Assembly (NCBI GenBank): GCA_015064195.1
Contig: SVSO01000067.1
Location: 1 to 13,142, forward strand
Origin: Oscillospiraceae bacterium
Lineage (GTDB): Bacteria; Bacillota_A; Clostridia; Oscillospirales; CAG-272
Direction: 5' to 3'
DNA length: 13,142 nucleotides
Shown here: piece by piece, positions 1-7,712 of the stretch
Position numbering within the stretch: the first letter of the stretch is position 1
Layout of the letters: each line of letters opens with the position of its first letter
Program-made: the position numbers and the translations under genes
The notes under the pieces: model-generated
The model's input: the letters and a program-made list of their open reading frames with translations, nothing else
Databases searched by the model: none
Told to the model about the DNA's origin: nothing

Positions 1-2
1 AG

Positions 3-1193
3 CTGCCGGGACAGTATCCTCAAATGGAGCTGAGCCACGGCTTCGACGGCGTGATCATCGACGATTTCTTCGATTCCAACCGGTTCACGCTGGAATTCGC
101 CATCAAATATTTTGATGAGGAAGCACAGCCCACGGAGAATTTCGGCGATAATTTCGCGAAGGGCGACGTGGAGATCTTCGACATCGGCGGCAGTTCCTAC
201 GGACGCTTCTGCCGGGGCGAATGCATCGACGGACGCTATACTGCCGAGGCGGAGATCACCATCCGTGACGAGCGGTATCATTTCGCCCTCACCACCGCCG
301 ATCCCGAGCTTGTGGATATGGTGCGGGATTCGCTGTTTGCCAGCCGTTCCATTGAGGAGTGGTATGACGATTACGGCGGGGAAGAATTCGATCCCCACGC
401 CCCCGGTGCAACCTTCTGCATCAACGGCGATCTGCTCGATCCGGCCATGAACAATCCGTTTCCCGACGATCGCTACGACGCGTTTCTTCATCCGCTTCCC
501 GAGGACGAAATGGCGGCGGAGGAGCAGTCCCAAGCAAATGAAATTGAGGCGCAGCTGGAGCAGGCGGCATCGGAGACTTCCGAAACCTTCCAGCCCATCA
601 CCTTCCGTCCCATCGCCGACAAGCTGGCGGAATCCAAGATCGGCGGCTCCCCCTATCTTGAGGAGGGCGCGGAGATCCCGCCCCTCGACTTCATCGGCCA
701 GCTGAACTTCGCGGATTTCGATCTGGAGAATCTTCCCCGCGGCGGAATTCTCACCATCTGGGGCAAAAAGGATGCATCGCTCGCCCGCAATCTGATGACC
801 GCCACACAGGACGTGTTCCGGCTCATCTATTTTCCCGGTGCGCCATCGTCCGAGGCCACGGCGTTCATCGATATGCTGCTGGGGATCGCGCCGGATGCGG
901 ACAGCAAGATCCGCGCCATCATACCGCACCGCCCCATTTTCGGCAAGGCGGCGCACTACACCGGCAACCACATCCGCGGCTGTCGGATCGGCGGAACACC
1001 CCATTTTCTCGCGCCGGAGCTGATGATGCATTACGACACCCTGCTTCTGCGGCTTGACAATCTGAACGTGCCGGAGGACGGATGGACGCCCTTCGCCCTC
1101 GACAAGCACTATGCGCTGGAGCTTTGCATCAACGGGGAAGCGCTGAAAAACGGCGATTTTTCCGATGTTCTGCTTACCTTCATCGCCGGGTAA
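3..1193 (+). CDS. DUF1963/YwqG-like protein, 5' end cut by window edge
   Basis: The frame is open back to base 3 with no stop, and the first ATG (base 24) has no well-placed Shine-Dalgarno site, so the gene probably begins outside the window. Numbering residues from that ATG, the C-terminal half (about 200-389) resembles the DUF1963/YwqG family: a KIGGSPYL motif near 205, FIGQLNFADF near 223, a G-x-L-x-I-W strand near 241, then a second GGTPHF motif near 323 and YDTLLLRLD near 337. The family has no settled biochemical role. Residues 1-160 are very acidic, rich in D, E, F and G, and match nothing I recognise; a glutamate/glutamine-rich linker (about 160-190) separates the two parts. The next gene starts 44 bases downstream on the same strand. 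I am fairly sure of the C-terminal family and not of any function. Confidence 0.72.
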   Translation: MPGQYPQMELSHGFDGVIIDDFFDSNRFTLEFAIKYFDEEAQPTENFGDNFAKGDVEIFDIGGSSYGRFCRGECIDGRYTAEAEITIRDERYHFALTTADPELVDMVRDSLFASRSIEEWYDDYGGEEFDPHAPGATFCINGDLLDPAMNNPFPDDRYDAFLHPLPEDEMAAEEQSQANEIEAQLEQAASETSETFQPITFRPIADKLAESKIGGSPYLEEGAEIPPLDFIGQLNFADFDLENLPRGGILTIWGKKDASLARNLMTATQDVFRLIYFPGAPSSEATAFIDMLLGIAPDADSKIRAIIPHRPIFGKAAHYTGNHIRGCRIGGTPHFLAPELMMHYDTLLLRLDNLNVPEDGWTPFALDKHYALELCINGEALKNGDFSDVLLTFIAG

Positions 1194-1237
1194 TATCCCG
1201 ACGCGAACCGAATATACATAGAACGTGAGGATTTCCT

Positions 1238-1519
1238 ATGGCAAAATTTGAGCGTCAGCTGAATACGCGCTTCTCTGAGGTCGTGCGCCGCCTCGATGCC
1301 GGACTGGCGGCAAAGTTTCCGGAGCTTGAGCTGGTGGATTCCGCCGTCTCCCGCTTCGGCGCAATGACCGTCTGCCTTTACTGCTACCGGCTTGCCACTC
1401 TGCAGATCGTAGGCTCTGAGCGAAGCGCGGTCAGCGTCACCGCCATCGCATCTGCCGGCGGCGAACCATTCATTCAAACAGTGGAAGCTTTGCTGGCGGA
1501 ATTTGCACCGATAAAATAA
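1238..1519 (+). CDS. Small protein of unknown function, 93 residues
   Basis: This is a short gene with a plausible ribosome site (GTGAGG, 1224-1229) before its ATG. It lies 44 bases after the upstream gene and 16 bases before the deaminase gene, so it is probably part of the same transcript. The product has an amphipathic N-terminal helix (about 9-25), a central strand-rich stretch with C-L-Y-C-Y near 46-50, and a C-terminal helix (about 77-88). There is no signal peptide or membrane segment. The overall layout (MAKFE-type start, helix, strands, final helix) recalls small clostridial proteins such as DUF6054, but I see no decisive motif. Coding status is supported by position, ribosome site and the same strong GC-ending codon bias as its neighbours. 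Confidence 0.7.
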   Translation: MAKFERQLNTRFSEVVRRLDAGLAAKFPELELVDSAVSRFGAMTVCLYCYRLATLQIVGSERSAVSVTAIASAGGEPFIQTVEALLAEFAPIK

Positions 1520-1535
1520 AAACGAGGAAAACAAA

Positions 1536-2840
1536 ATGAAAACAATCTTCAAAAACGCGCTGGTCATCACACCGGACGGCGCATTCATCGAAAACGGCGC
1601 AGTTGTCGTTGACGGCGCGCGCATTGTCTATGTGGGCGAATCCGCACCGGAAGGCGCATACGATCGCGTCATCGACTGTGCGGGAAAATTGCTGTCCCCC
1701 GCATTTTACAACATCCACTGCCATGCCGCCATGACCCTTTTCCGCGGCATTGGCGAGGATCTGCCCCTCGGACGCTGGCTGGAGGAGAAGATCTATCCCG
1801 CCGAGGACAGACTTACCCCCGAATCCGTGCGCGTCGGCTCGGAGCTGGCCATTGCGGAGATGATCCGGAGCGGATGCGTGTCCTTCTCGGATATGTATTT
1901 CTTCTGCGATGAGACGGCAAAAGCGGCCATCGAGCTCGGCGTCAAGGCCAACATTTCCCGTTGTCTCGTCTCTTTCGCCGACGATGCGGCAATTCACGGC
2001 GATTCCCGATTTGAGGAAGCGGTGCGCCTTGCCGATGAATTTCACGGCGCGGCGGATGGGCGCATTCTCATCGATATGTCCGTTCATGCGGAGTACACGA
2101 ATCGGGAGAAGTATCTGCGCCAGGTGGCGGAATACACCCGTGAGCGCGGACTGAATATGCAGGTTCATGTGTCCGAAACCGAATCGGAGCATCTGGCCTG
2201 CATGGAACGGCACAACGGTCGCACGCCGGTGCAATTTCTCGCCGACTGCGGCATTCTCACCCCCTCGGCCACCGGAACGGCAACCGCCGCGCACTGCGTC
2301 TGGGTGAGCGAGGAGGACATGAAGATCCTCGCCGAAAACCGCGTCAGCGTGGCCCACAATCCGGTGAGCAATCTGAAGCTGGCAAGCGGCGTTTCGCCTG
2401 TACACAAGCTGATGGCGGCGGGCGTGAACGTGGGCCTCGGCACGGATGGCGCGGCTTCCAACAACTGCCTGTCCGTCCTGCGCGAATTGCAGACAGCCGC
2501 CCTCATTCACAAGGGCGTGAACCGTCAGGCGGACATCATCAAAACCGCCGACATCTGCAAAATGGCGTGGGAAAACGGCGCGAGATCCCAAGGCCGTCCC
2601 GACTGCGGAAGGATCAAAGAAGGCGCACGTGCGGATATCATCCTTCTCGACCTCGACGCGCTGAACAACATCCCCATGTACGACCCCTACGCTTCCATCG
2701 CGTTTTCTGCGGATTCCCGCGACGTGGCACTGACCATGTGCGACGGTAAGATCCTCTATGAAAACGGCGAATTCAAAACTTTGGACGTTGAAAAGCTCCG
2801 CCATACGGCGAAGCACACTATTGCGCATTATTTCGACTGA
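1536..2840 (+). CDS. mtaD: 5-methylthioadenosine/S-adenosylhomocysteine deaminase
   Basis: This is a cytosolic metal-dependent amidohydrolase that deaminates the adenine ring of methylthioadenosine or S-adenosylhomocysteine to the inosine form, a step in recycling products of S-adenosylmethionine use. Its 434 residues match the usual family length. Expected ligands are visible: H-C-H at 61-63, H211 with E214 in HVSETESE, H253 in AHCVW and D304 in GTDGAASNN. The TLFRGIGEDLPLGRWL segment (67-82) is typical of the ATZ/TRZ-like MTA/SAH deaminase subgroup. The composite beta domain is made from residues 1-55 and 360-410 (KEGARADI near 361). GAGGA (1524-1528) lies seven bases before ATG. Substrate choice within the family (MTA, SAH, adenosine, guanine) cannot be fixed from sequence alone. 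Confidence 0.9.
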   Translation: MKTIFKNALVITPDGAFIENGAVVVDGARIVYVGESAPEGAYDRVIDCAGKLLSPAFYNIHCHAAMTLFRGIGEDLPLGRWLEEKIYPAEDRLTPESVRVGSELAIAEMIRSGCVSFSDMYFFCDETAKAAIELGVKANISRCLVSFADDAAIHGDSRFEEAVRLADEFHGAADGRILIDMSVHAEYTNREKYLRQVAEYTRERGLNMQVHVSETESEHLACMERHNGRTPVQFLADCGILTPSATGTATAAHCVWVSEEDMKILAENRVSVAHNPVSNLKLASGVSPVHKLMAAGVNVGLGTDGAASNNCLSVLRELQTAALIHKGVNRQADIIKTADICKMAWENGARSQGRPDCGRIKEGARADIILLDLDALNNIPMYDPYASIAFSADSRDVALTMCDGKILYENGEFKTLDVEKLRHTAKHTIAHYFD

Positions 2841-2863
2841 TGCGCCGTCTGGAGTGAGAATAT

Positions 2864-4372
2864 TTGCAAAAAAACACCCTCGCACGCGGTGTCATTTTCA
2901 TGACAGCCGCAAATCTCATCGTCAAAGCCGCCGGACTGCTCTTTAAAATCCCGCTGACCGCCATGATCGGCGAGGAGGGAATGGGCTATTACAGCGGCGC
3001 GTATACGCTGTTCACATGGCTGTATATGCTCAGCGCGGCCGGACTTCCCGCCGCCGCTTCCATGCTCATCTCCCGCCTTCCCGAAGGACGACGGCGATGC
3101 GGCGCGATGAAGATCTTCCGCGTGTCGATGGTCATATTTGTCCCCGTGGGACTTGTCGGCTCGGCACTGCTCATTCTCGGTGCCGGGCCGATCTCGTCTC
3201 TGATGAAGATCGAACAGTCCCGCCTTGCCATCATCGCCATCGCTCCGACGCTGTTTTTCATCTGCCAATCCGCCGCGCTCCGGGGCTATTTTCAGGGCTT
3301 CGGCGAATTCGGCTGGCATTCGCTCTCCCAGATTGCGGAGGCGGTGGGCAAAGCGGCGCTGGGCGTGGCATTGGCATGGCGCGCATTGGAGCGGGGGTGC
3401 AGTACCGCCGAAGCCGCGGCATGGGCGGCAGTCGGCATCACCGTTGGCGTTGCGGCGGGGATGCTGGTGCTCTATCTGGCCATACTCATCCGCCGCCGTG
3501 AGCGCGGCCTCCCCGATGAAACGCCCACCCGCCGCATCGCATCCCAGCTGATGCGGGCCGCATTGCCCATCACCCTGTCGTCCTCGGTGATGAGCCTGAC
3601 CAACCTCATTGATACGCTCCTCATGACCCGCTGTCTCCATGCCGCAGGGCTTTCGCAGGCGGAAACGGCGGCGATCTACGGCAATTACACCTCTCTCGCC
3701 GTGCCCATGTTCAATCTGCCGCCGGTCTTGACCGCGCCCATCGCCGTCGCCCTTCTGCCAAGTCTCGGCGCGGCAATGGCGGCGAGGGATACCGCGCGGG
3801 CAAAAAAACTGGCGCAGGATGCACTTTCGGCCACGATCTTTCTCGCATTTCCGTGCGCCATGGGACTTTCCGCCCTGTCGAAGCCCATTCTCGCCCTGTT
3901 TTTCGCGCCGGATGTGGCAGAGCGTGGCGCAATGCTGCTGACCCTTCTCGCGCCATCGTCGGCACTCCTTTGTATGCTGGGCGTTACCAATACCATCCTG
4001 CAGGCCAGCGGGCATGAGCGTGTGCCGCTGTTTGCCATGCTTTGCGGCGCGGCGGTGAAGCTTCTCGCCACGTGGACGCTGACGCCGGTGCTGGAACGGT
4101 ACGCCGCGCCGGTTTCCACGCTGATCTGCTATCTCACGGTGCTGGCCATTTCCGCCGCGGCCATCGGTGCGCTCACCCCCATGGGCGGTATCTTCGCGGT
4201 GCGGCGGATGATCCTGCCCCTTGTCATCTCCACACTCGCCGTTCTCGCCGCCGTCATGGTGCGCCCCATCTTTACGGGCAGAATGTCCGTCCTCATCGCC
4301 ATCGCCGCCGCCGGATTCGTTTACGCGGTGCTGAGCGGCGTGTGCCAATTAAAAAAGTCAGGCAAAGCCTGA
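2864..4372 (+). CDS. SpoVB/MurJ-family lipid flippase (MOP superfamily), TTG start
   Basis: This is a polytopic membrane protein of 502 residues with about 13-14 hydrophobic segments. It begins with a short basic N-terminus followed by LIVKAAGLLFKIPLTAMIG (18-36) and GMGYYSGAYTLF, the signature start of SpoVB/YabM/YtgP-type polysaccharide or lipid II flippases. These export cell-wall precursors; SpoVB acts in spore cortex synthesis. TTG is chosen as start because it preserves the conserved N-terminus and GGAG (2851-2854) sits nine bases upstream; the first in-frame ATG would remove about a dozen residues before the first helix. It follows mtaD by 23 bases. In Bacillus the paralogue yabM lies beside the mazG-yabP-divIC cluster; here the gene is beside the same cluster but at its far end and convergent. 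Its last seven codons form the terminator hairpin. SpoVB and YabM cannot be told apart here. Confidence 0.9.
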   Translation: MQKNTLARGVIFMTAANLIVKAAGLLFKIPLTAMIGEEGMGYYSGAYTLFTWLYMLSAAGLPAAASMLISRLPEGRRRCGAMKIFRVSMVIFVPVGLVGSALLILGAGPISSLMKIEQSRLAIIAIAPTLFFICQSAALRGYFQGFGEFGWHSLSQIAEAVGKAALGVALAWRALERGCSTAEAAAWAAVGITVGVAAGMLVLYLAILIRRRERGLPDETPTRRIASQLMRAALPITLSSSVMSLTNLIDTLLMTRCLHAAGLSQAETAAIYGNYTSLAVPMFNLPPVLTAPIAVALLPSLGAAMAARDTARAKKLAQDALSATIFLAFPCAMGLSALSKPILALFFAPDVAERGAMLLTLLAPSSALLCMLGVTNTILQASGHERVPLFAMLCGAAVKLLATWTLTPVLERYAAPVSTLICYLTVLAISAAAIGALTPMGGIFAVRRMILPLVISTLAVLAAVMVRPIFTGRMSVLIAIAAAGFVYAVLSGVCQLKKSGKA

Positions 4373-4379
4373 CTTTTTT
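4351..4379. terminator. Bidirectional intrinsic terminator between convergent genes
   Basis: A perfect inverted repeat has a 13-base arm (4351-4363), an AAA loop and a matching arm (4367-4379). The stem core GTCAGGC/GCCTGAC is flanked by A6 and T6, so each strand gives a GC-rich stem followed by a U run. It serves the plus-strand operon ending in the flippase and the minus-strand operon ending in the beta-lactamase-like gene. The flippase stop codon (4370-4372) lies inside the right arm. Confidence 0.95.
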
Positions 4380-4380
4380 G

Positions 4381-5865
4381 TTACTCGCTGAATCCGAGAT
4401 GCAGTTCGTGTACCATCTTCACCGCGCCCTGCAGAAAGGCGTTGATCTCATCGCCGCCCTTGTCAAGATCGGTGAAAACCGCCAGCACATAGGGATTTTT
4501 GTGCAGGACGATGGCGGCATCGTGGTAAGCGTTCGTGTCCCAGCCGTATTTGTGCATGGTTCCTGTGGGGTAGACCGCGTAGGGAATGATCACCGTATGG
4601 CCGGCTTTTCTCATGGATGCGGCCATGATCGGGCCGTAGGTGTCGTCATTTTCCGTGAATTCCCAGATGGCGCGGAACAGCTTGCCCGCATCGGCGGCGG
4701 TCATGTTGCGTCCGCTCTGGAGCACGGATTTCGCACCGACTCTGCTTGCAAGATTGGTCATGCGGGTGAAGCCGTAGCGTCCGCGCAGTGCCTGATACGC
4801 CACGTTGTCGCTGGCTTCGAGGGTGTACTGGATGAACTGCAGCCACGTGAATTCCGTGCCGTCCGCCATATCCTTGATCTTGCCGGAGCCGGTTTTGTGC
4901 ATGGTCTCCTTGTCGTAAATGACCGTTTCGCTGAGATCGTAGGTGGGATCGGAGTAGGCGATCTTCACCTTATCCGGCGTACCGTCGCCGTTGGTGTCGA
5001 TCTTTTCCAGCTCCGTCTTGCCGCTCATCACGTTGGCGGTGTATTTTTTCTCATCCGCGGAAACCGCCTGCAGAAGGGAAAGCACCCACGGCGCTTTGAT
5101 CACGCTGGCGGAATCGTAGACCACATCGCTCTTGTAATCGAAATGGAATCCGGAGCGGAGATTTTCATAATAAATGCTGATGGAAGGGTAGAACACATCC
5201 TCCCGTGCGAGAACGCGGGCGCGGAGCGTGCGGGTCAGCTGTTCCTCATAGGCAGTCCGCGCACCGTCCACCATCCCGGCAAGCTCCTCGTCGGAACGGA
5301 TGATTTCATCCTTGGCATCCACGGCTTTTTTGCGCTCCTCCTCGATGAGATCGGCGACGGCCACCCATTTGTAGGTCTTGATCTCGCCGGTCTTATCGTC
5401 CACCTTGTCCGCCATGCGCACATAGGGGCACATGGTTTCGATGTAGGTGACGATCTCCTCGGAAAGTCTGGCCTGCGCCACAACATCCACGCCGAAGGAA
5501 TTCTTGAAGTTGGCAAGATCCGTCTCAAGAAGCCAGATCTCGTTGTTTTTCTTTGTAATCTCCGCGCTCAGACTTTCCGCCGAGGTTTTAGCAGCCTTCA
5601 ACGCCTCGGAAAGCTCATGCTCCAGCTTTGCAAGCTCGTCCTTGGCCTTTGCAAGCTCGGATTCCAGCCGCGCCTGTTCCGATTCCAGCCCGCCGATGGT
5701 CAGCTCCATCTGACTGCTTTCATCGGAAAGCTGCTTGCGGAGGGTTTCCAGCTCCGTCTCGTGCCTGCGGTCGCCGGTGATGACCAGCACCGCCGATGCC
5801 GCAATTGCCGCAGTCAGCAGCACAGCGAGAATGATGCAAATGATGAGGGATTTATTTTTAGCCAT
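4381..5865 (-). CDS. Membrane-anchored serine beta-lactamase/transpeptidase-like protein with coiled coil
   Basis: The start is set at 5865 (MAKNKS...), where GAGG lies nine bases upstream and the ATG overlaps the end of the preceding gene by eight bases; an upstream in-frame extension would destroy the signal anchor. The 494-residue product has a hydrophobic anchor (7-29), a charged heptad-rich coiled coil (about 33-120), a linker, then a beta-lactamase class A-like fold. Visible active-site motifs are S254-V-I-K257, S352-D-N354 and K439-Y-G441 in place of the usual KTG. I see no glutamate matching E166 of true class A enzymes, so a cell-wall peptidase or related hydrolase outside the membrane is more likely than drug resistance. 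An insertion between SxxK and SDN holds a D-x-N-x-D-G-x-x-D loop (290-298) resembling a calcium site. It is the last gene of its operon. Confidence 0.87.
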   Translation of the reverse strand: MAKNKSLIICIILAVLLTAAIAASAVLVITGDRRHETELETLRKQLSDESSQMELTIGGLESEQARLESELAKAKDELAKLEHELSEALKAAKTSAESLSAEITKKNNEIWLLETDLANFKNSFGVDVVAQARLSEEIVTYIETMCPYVRMADKVDDKTGEIKTYKWVAVADLIEEERKKAVDAKDEIIRSDEELAGMVDGARTAYEEQLTRTLRARVLAREDVFYPSISIYYENLRSGFHFDYKSDVVYDSASVIKAPWVLSLLQAVSADEKKYTANVMSGKTELEKIDTNGDGTPDKVKIAYSDPTYDLSETVIYDKETMHKTGSGKIKDMADGTEFTWLQFIQYTLEASDNVAYQALRGRYGFTRMTNLASRVGAKSVLQSGRNMTAADAGKLFRAIWEFTENDDTYGPIMAASMRKAGHTVIIPYAVYPTGTMHKYGWDTNAYHDAAIVLHKNPYVLAVFTDLDKGGDEINAFLQGAVKMVHELHLGFSE

Positions 5866-7012
5866 TGGTGTAAACCTCATTTCCGTCGATGATAACGGAC
5901 AGAATCTCATAAGAAAGTCCCAGCGGATCGCCGTTTGTGATGACGATATCCGCATCCTTGCCCGGCTCGATGGTGCCGACGCGGTTGTCAATGCCGAGGA
6001 TCTTCGCCGGATTTACCGTGATCGCCCGAAGTGCATCCTCGCGGCTCATGCCGTTTTTCAACGCCATGGCCGCCGCAAGGGTCAGATAGGGCAGCGGCGT
6101 CACCGGATGATCGGTGGTCAGGGCGCACAGCACGCCGCTTTCGTTGAGAATGCGGGGGTTGTCCATGGTCTGACCGCGAAGCTCGGGCTTGGAGCGGTCA
6201 CACAGGTTCGGGCCGGCGATGACTGGGATGCCGGAAAGCTCGTCCGCGATGAGATAGCCCTCTGTGCCGTGAACGATGACCGGGCGCAGGTTGAATTCGT
6301 CGGAAATGCGCAGTGCCGTGCAGATGTCATCGGCGCGATGGGCGTGGAAATGGGCCGTGATCTCGCCGCGAAGCAGGGGAAGCAGTGCCTCGCTCTGCAT
6401 ATCATACTCCGGCTCGTCGAAATCCTCATCCTCCGCCGCGCGCTCTTTGTCGGAGAGATACCGCTGCGCCTTATAAAGCGTCTCGCGGATGATGGCCGCC
6501 GTCGCCATGCGCGTCACCGGGGATTCGTTTTTCGCGTGATAGGTGGATTTTGGATTCTCGCCCAGCGCGAATTTGATGGCGGCTGGAGCGAGGATCGTCA
6601 TTTTGTCGATGCGCCTGCCCACGGTTTTGACGACGCACACCTGACCGCCGATGGGATTGGCACTGCCGGGTGCAACGGCCGCCGTGGTGATGCCGGATTC
6701 CCGCGCCTCGGCGAAATACCGGTCGAAGGGATTGATGCCGTCGATGGCCCGCAGATGGGGCATGGACGGCTCGCTGTCCTCGTTGGTATCGTCCCCCTCG
6801 AAATCCAGCGAATCCTCGCACAGACCGAGATGGGTGTGGGCATCAATAAAGCCGGGCAGGGCATAGCCGCCGTGTCCGTCAATGATTCGCTCGTCAGCGG
6901 GCGGCTGGCCCGTGCCGACCGATTTGATTTTTCCGTCCCGGATGAAAATCCATCCGCCGCGAATGATGCCGGCGGATGTCAGTGTTTCTATGTTTACGTT
7001 TGTAATGATCAT
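5858..7012 (-). CDS. Metal-dependent amidohydrolase (imidazolonepropionase-like subgroup, COG1228 type)
   Basis: This 384-residue protein has a composite N- and C-terminal beta domain (1-52 and 345-380) around a TIM-barrel hydrolase core. Metal-site residues appear as H59-T-H61 in GFIDAHTHLG, a H221-F-H-A-H225 cluster followed by RADD, H248 in VHGTEG and D301 in TTDHP. The conserved PHLRAIDGINPFD stretch (85-97) and GSANPIGGQ (117-125) are typical of a clostridial/thermophile family of secondary amidohydrolases, related to imidazolonepropionases and prolidases, whose true substrate is unknown. No secretion signal is seen. The ATG lies two bases after the stop of the S1-domain gene, and no Shine-Dalgarno site is evident, so translation is probably coupled to the upstream gene. 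Its own 3' end overlaps the next gene by eight bases. Confidence 0.87.
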   Translation of the reverse strand: MIITNVNIETLTSAGIIRGGWIFIRDGKIKSVGTGQPPADERIIDGHGGYALPGFIDAHTHLGLCEDSLDFEGDDTNEDSEPSMPHLRAIDGINPFDRYFAEARESGITTAAVAPGSANPIGGQVCVVKTVGRRIDKMTILAPAAIKFALGENPKSTYHAKNESPVTRMATAAIIRETLYKAQRYLSDKERAAEDEDFDEPEYDMQSEALLPLLRGEITAHFHAHRADDICTALRISDEFNLRPVIVHGTEGYLIADELSGIPVIAGPNLCDRSKPELRGQTMDNPRILNESGVLCALTTDHPVTPLPYLTLAAAMALKNGMSREDALRAITVNPAKILGIDNRVGTIEPGKDADIVITNGDPLGLSYEILSVIIDGNEVYTNG

Positions 7013-7014
7013 GG

Positions 7015-7398
7015 TTATTGATCGCGGCGGCGGCGTTTTGGCACCTCACCGCGGGATTTGAGATCCGACATTTTATCGCTGCTTGCCGATAAAAATTTGC
7101 TCATCATATCTTCAAAGCTGCCGGACTCCTGTGGTTTTTTCTCGTATTCGGCCGGGGCTTTCTGTGCCTCAGCCTGCTTTTTCGACAGATTCACGCGCCC
7201 TTTTTCATCGATGCCGATGACCTTGACGCGCACCTCGTCGCCTTCCTTTAAAAATTGCCCGATATCCCTGACAAATTCCGAAGAGATCTCCGAAATATGT
7301 ATCATGCCCGTCTGATTCTCCGGCAGGGAAACGAACGCGCCGAAGGGGGCGATTCTTGTTACCGTTCCGCAAAGTATCATTCCGACTTCAAGCTGCAT
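7015..7398 (-). CDS. yabR: S1 RNA-binding domain protein (YabR-like)
   Basis: This is a 127-residue cytosolic protein. Residues 3-73 form one S1 (OB-fold) domain, with VGMILCGTVTRIAPFGAFVSL at the start, GMIHISEIS in the middle and VKVIGIDEKGRVNLSKK at the end, the classic S1 pattern found in polynucleotide phosphorylase and ribosomal protein S1. The tail (75-127) is low-complexity and charged, ending in a basic KRRRRDQ stretch that would also favour RNA. GGAGG lies six bases before ATG. It follows the divIC-like gene by 32 bases and precedes the amidohydrolase by two. Position and length match B. subtilis yabR, whose exact role is not established. Confidence 0.9.
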   Translation of the reverse strand: MQLEVGMILCGTVTRIAPFGAFVSLPENQTGMIHISEISSEFVRDIGQFLKEGDEVRVKVIGIDEKGRVNLSKKQAEAQKAPAEYEKKPQESGSFEDMMSKFLSASSDKMSDLKSRGEVPKRRRRDQ

Positions 7399-7430
7399 AG
7401 CTTTCCTCCGTTTGTGGCAATGTGGGATGT

Positions 7431-7712
7431 TTAATTGATCAGATCGTTGAAAAAGATGATCTCGTCAGGCCTGCAATAGCCCAGCTTCTCCTTCGCCAGC
7501 GCGATGATATACGCTTCATCGAAGGGCGTGTTCAGCTTGCTGTTCAGCTCGTCGATGTCGATCTGCACATCTTCGATCTGCGCCACCAGCTTTTCGCGTT
7601 CCTCCTCCAAGGTGTTGTACTGAATCTGCACGCTCACGAGGGTCACGATCATGAAGACGAACGCGAGAAAGATCGCGAGCTTGACAGGTATGGACAGTCT
7701 TACCTGATTCAT
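7431..7712 (-). CDS. divIC: Septum formation initiator, FtsB/DivIC family
   Basis: This is a small bitopic membrane protein of 93 residues: a short cytoplasmic N-terminus, one membrane segment (about 10-30, rich in I, L, F, V), an extracellular coiled coil (31-62) and the typical end motif AKEKLGYCRPDEIIF (73-87). DivIC/FtsB proteins join FtsL and DivIB/FtsQ in the divisome and help trigger septal wall synthesis. The start at 7712 is chosen because AGGAAG lies six bases upstream and it gives the usual N-terminus; an upstream in-frame ATG at 7817 would add a non-membrane stretch read from yabQ DNA. It lies entirely downstream of the yabQ body, but the yabQ frame reads on through 197 bases of it. 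Confidence 0.9.
   Translation of the reverse strand: MNQVRLSIPVKLAIFLAFVFMIVTLVSVQIQYNTLEEEREKLVAQIEDVQIDIDELNSKLNTPFDEAYIIALAKEKLGYCRPDEIIFFNDLIN

Noticed and set aside
1470..2885. Minus-strand open frame of 471 codons opposite mtaD
   Set aside because: No family motif is found, while the plus strand encodes a complete enzyme with all metal ligands.
2828..4348. Minus-strand open frame of 506 codons opposite the flippase gene
   Set aside because: Its product is low-complexity, rich in H, R, G and D, the usual reverse-strand image of a membrane protein gene.
4381..5865. Antibiotic-resistance beta-lactamase
   Set aside because: The KTG motif is KYG, no E166 equivalent is visible, and the coiled-coil anchor and operon context point to a native wall-related role.
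4042..5892. Plus-strand open frame of 616 codons opposite the beta-lactamase-like gene
   Set aside because: The minus-strand protein has clear motifs, anchor and ribosome site; this frame is a by-product of GC-rich codon use, has no recognisable domain and runs through the terminator.
5735..7021. Plus-strand open frame of 428 codons opposite the amidohydrolase
   Set aside because: The amidohydrolase is complete and conserved on the minus strand; this frame has no ribosome site or motif.
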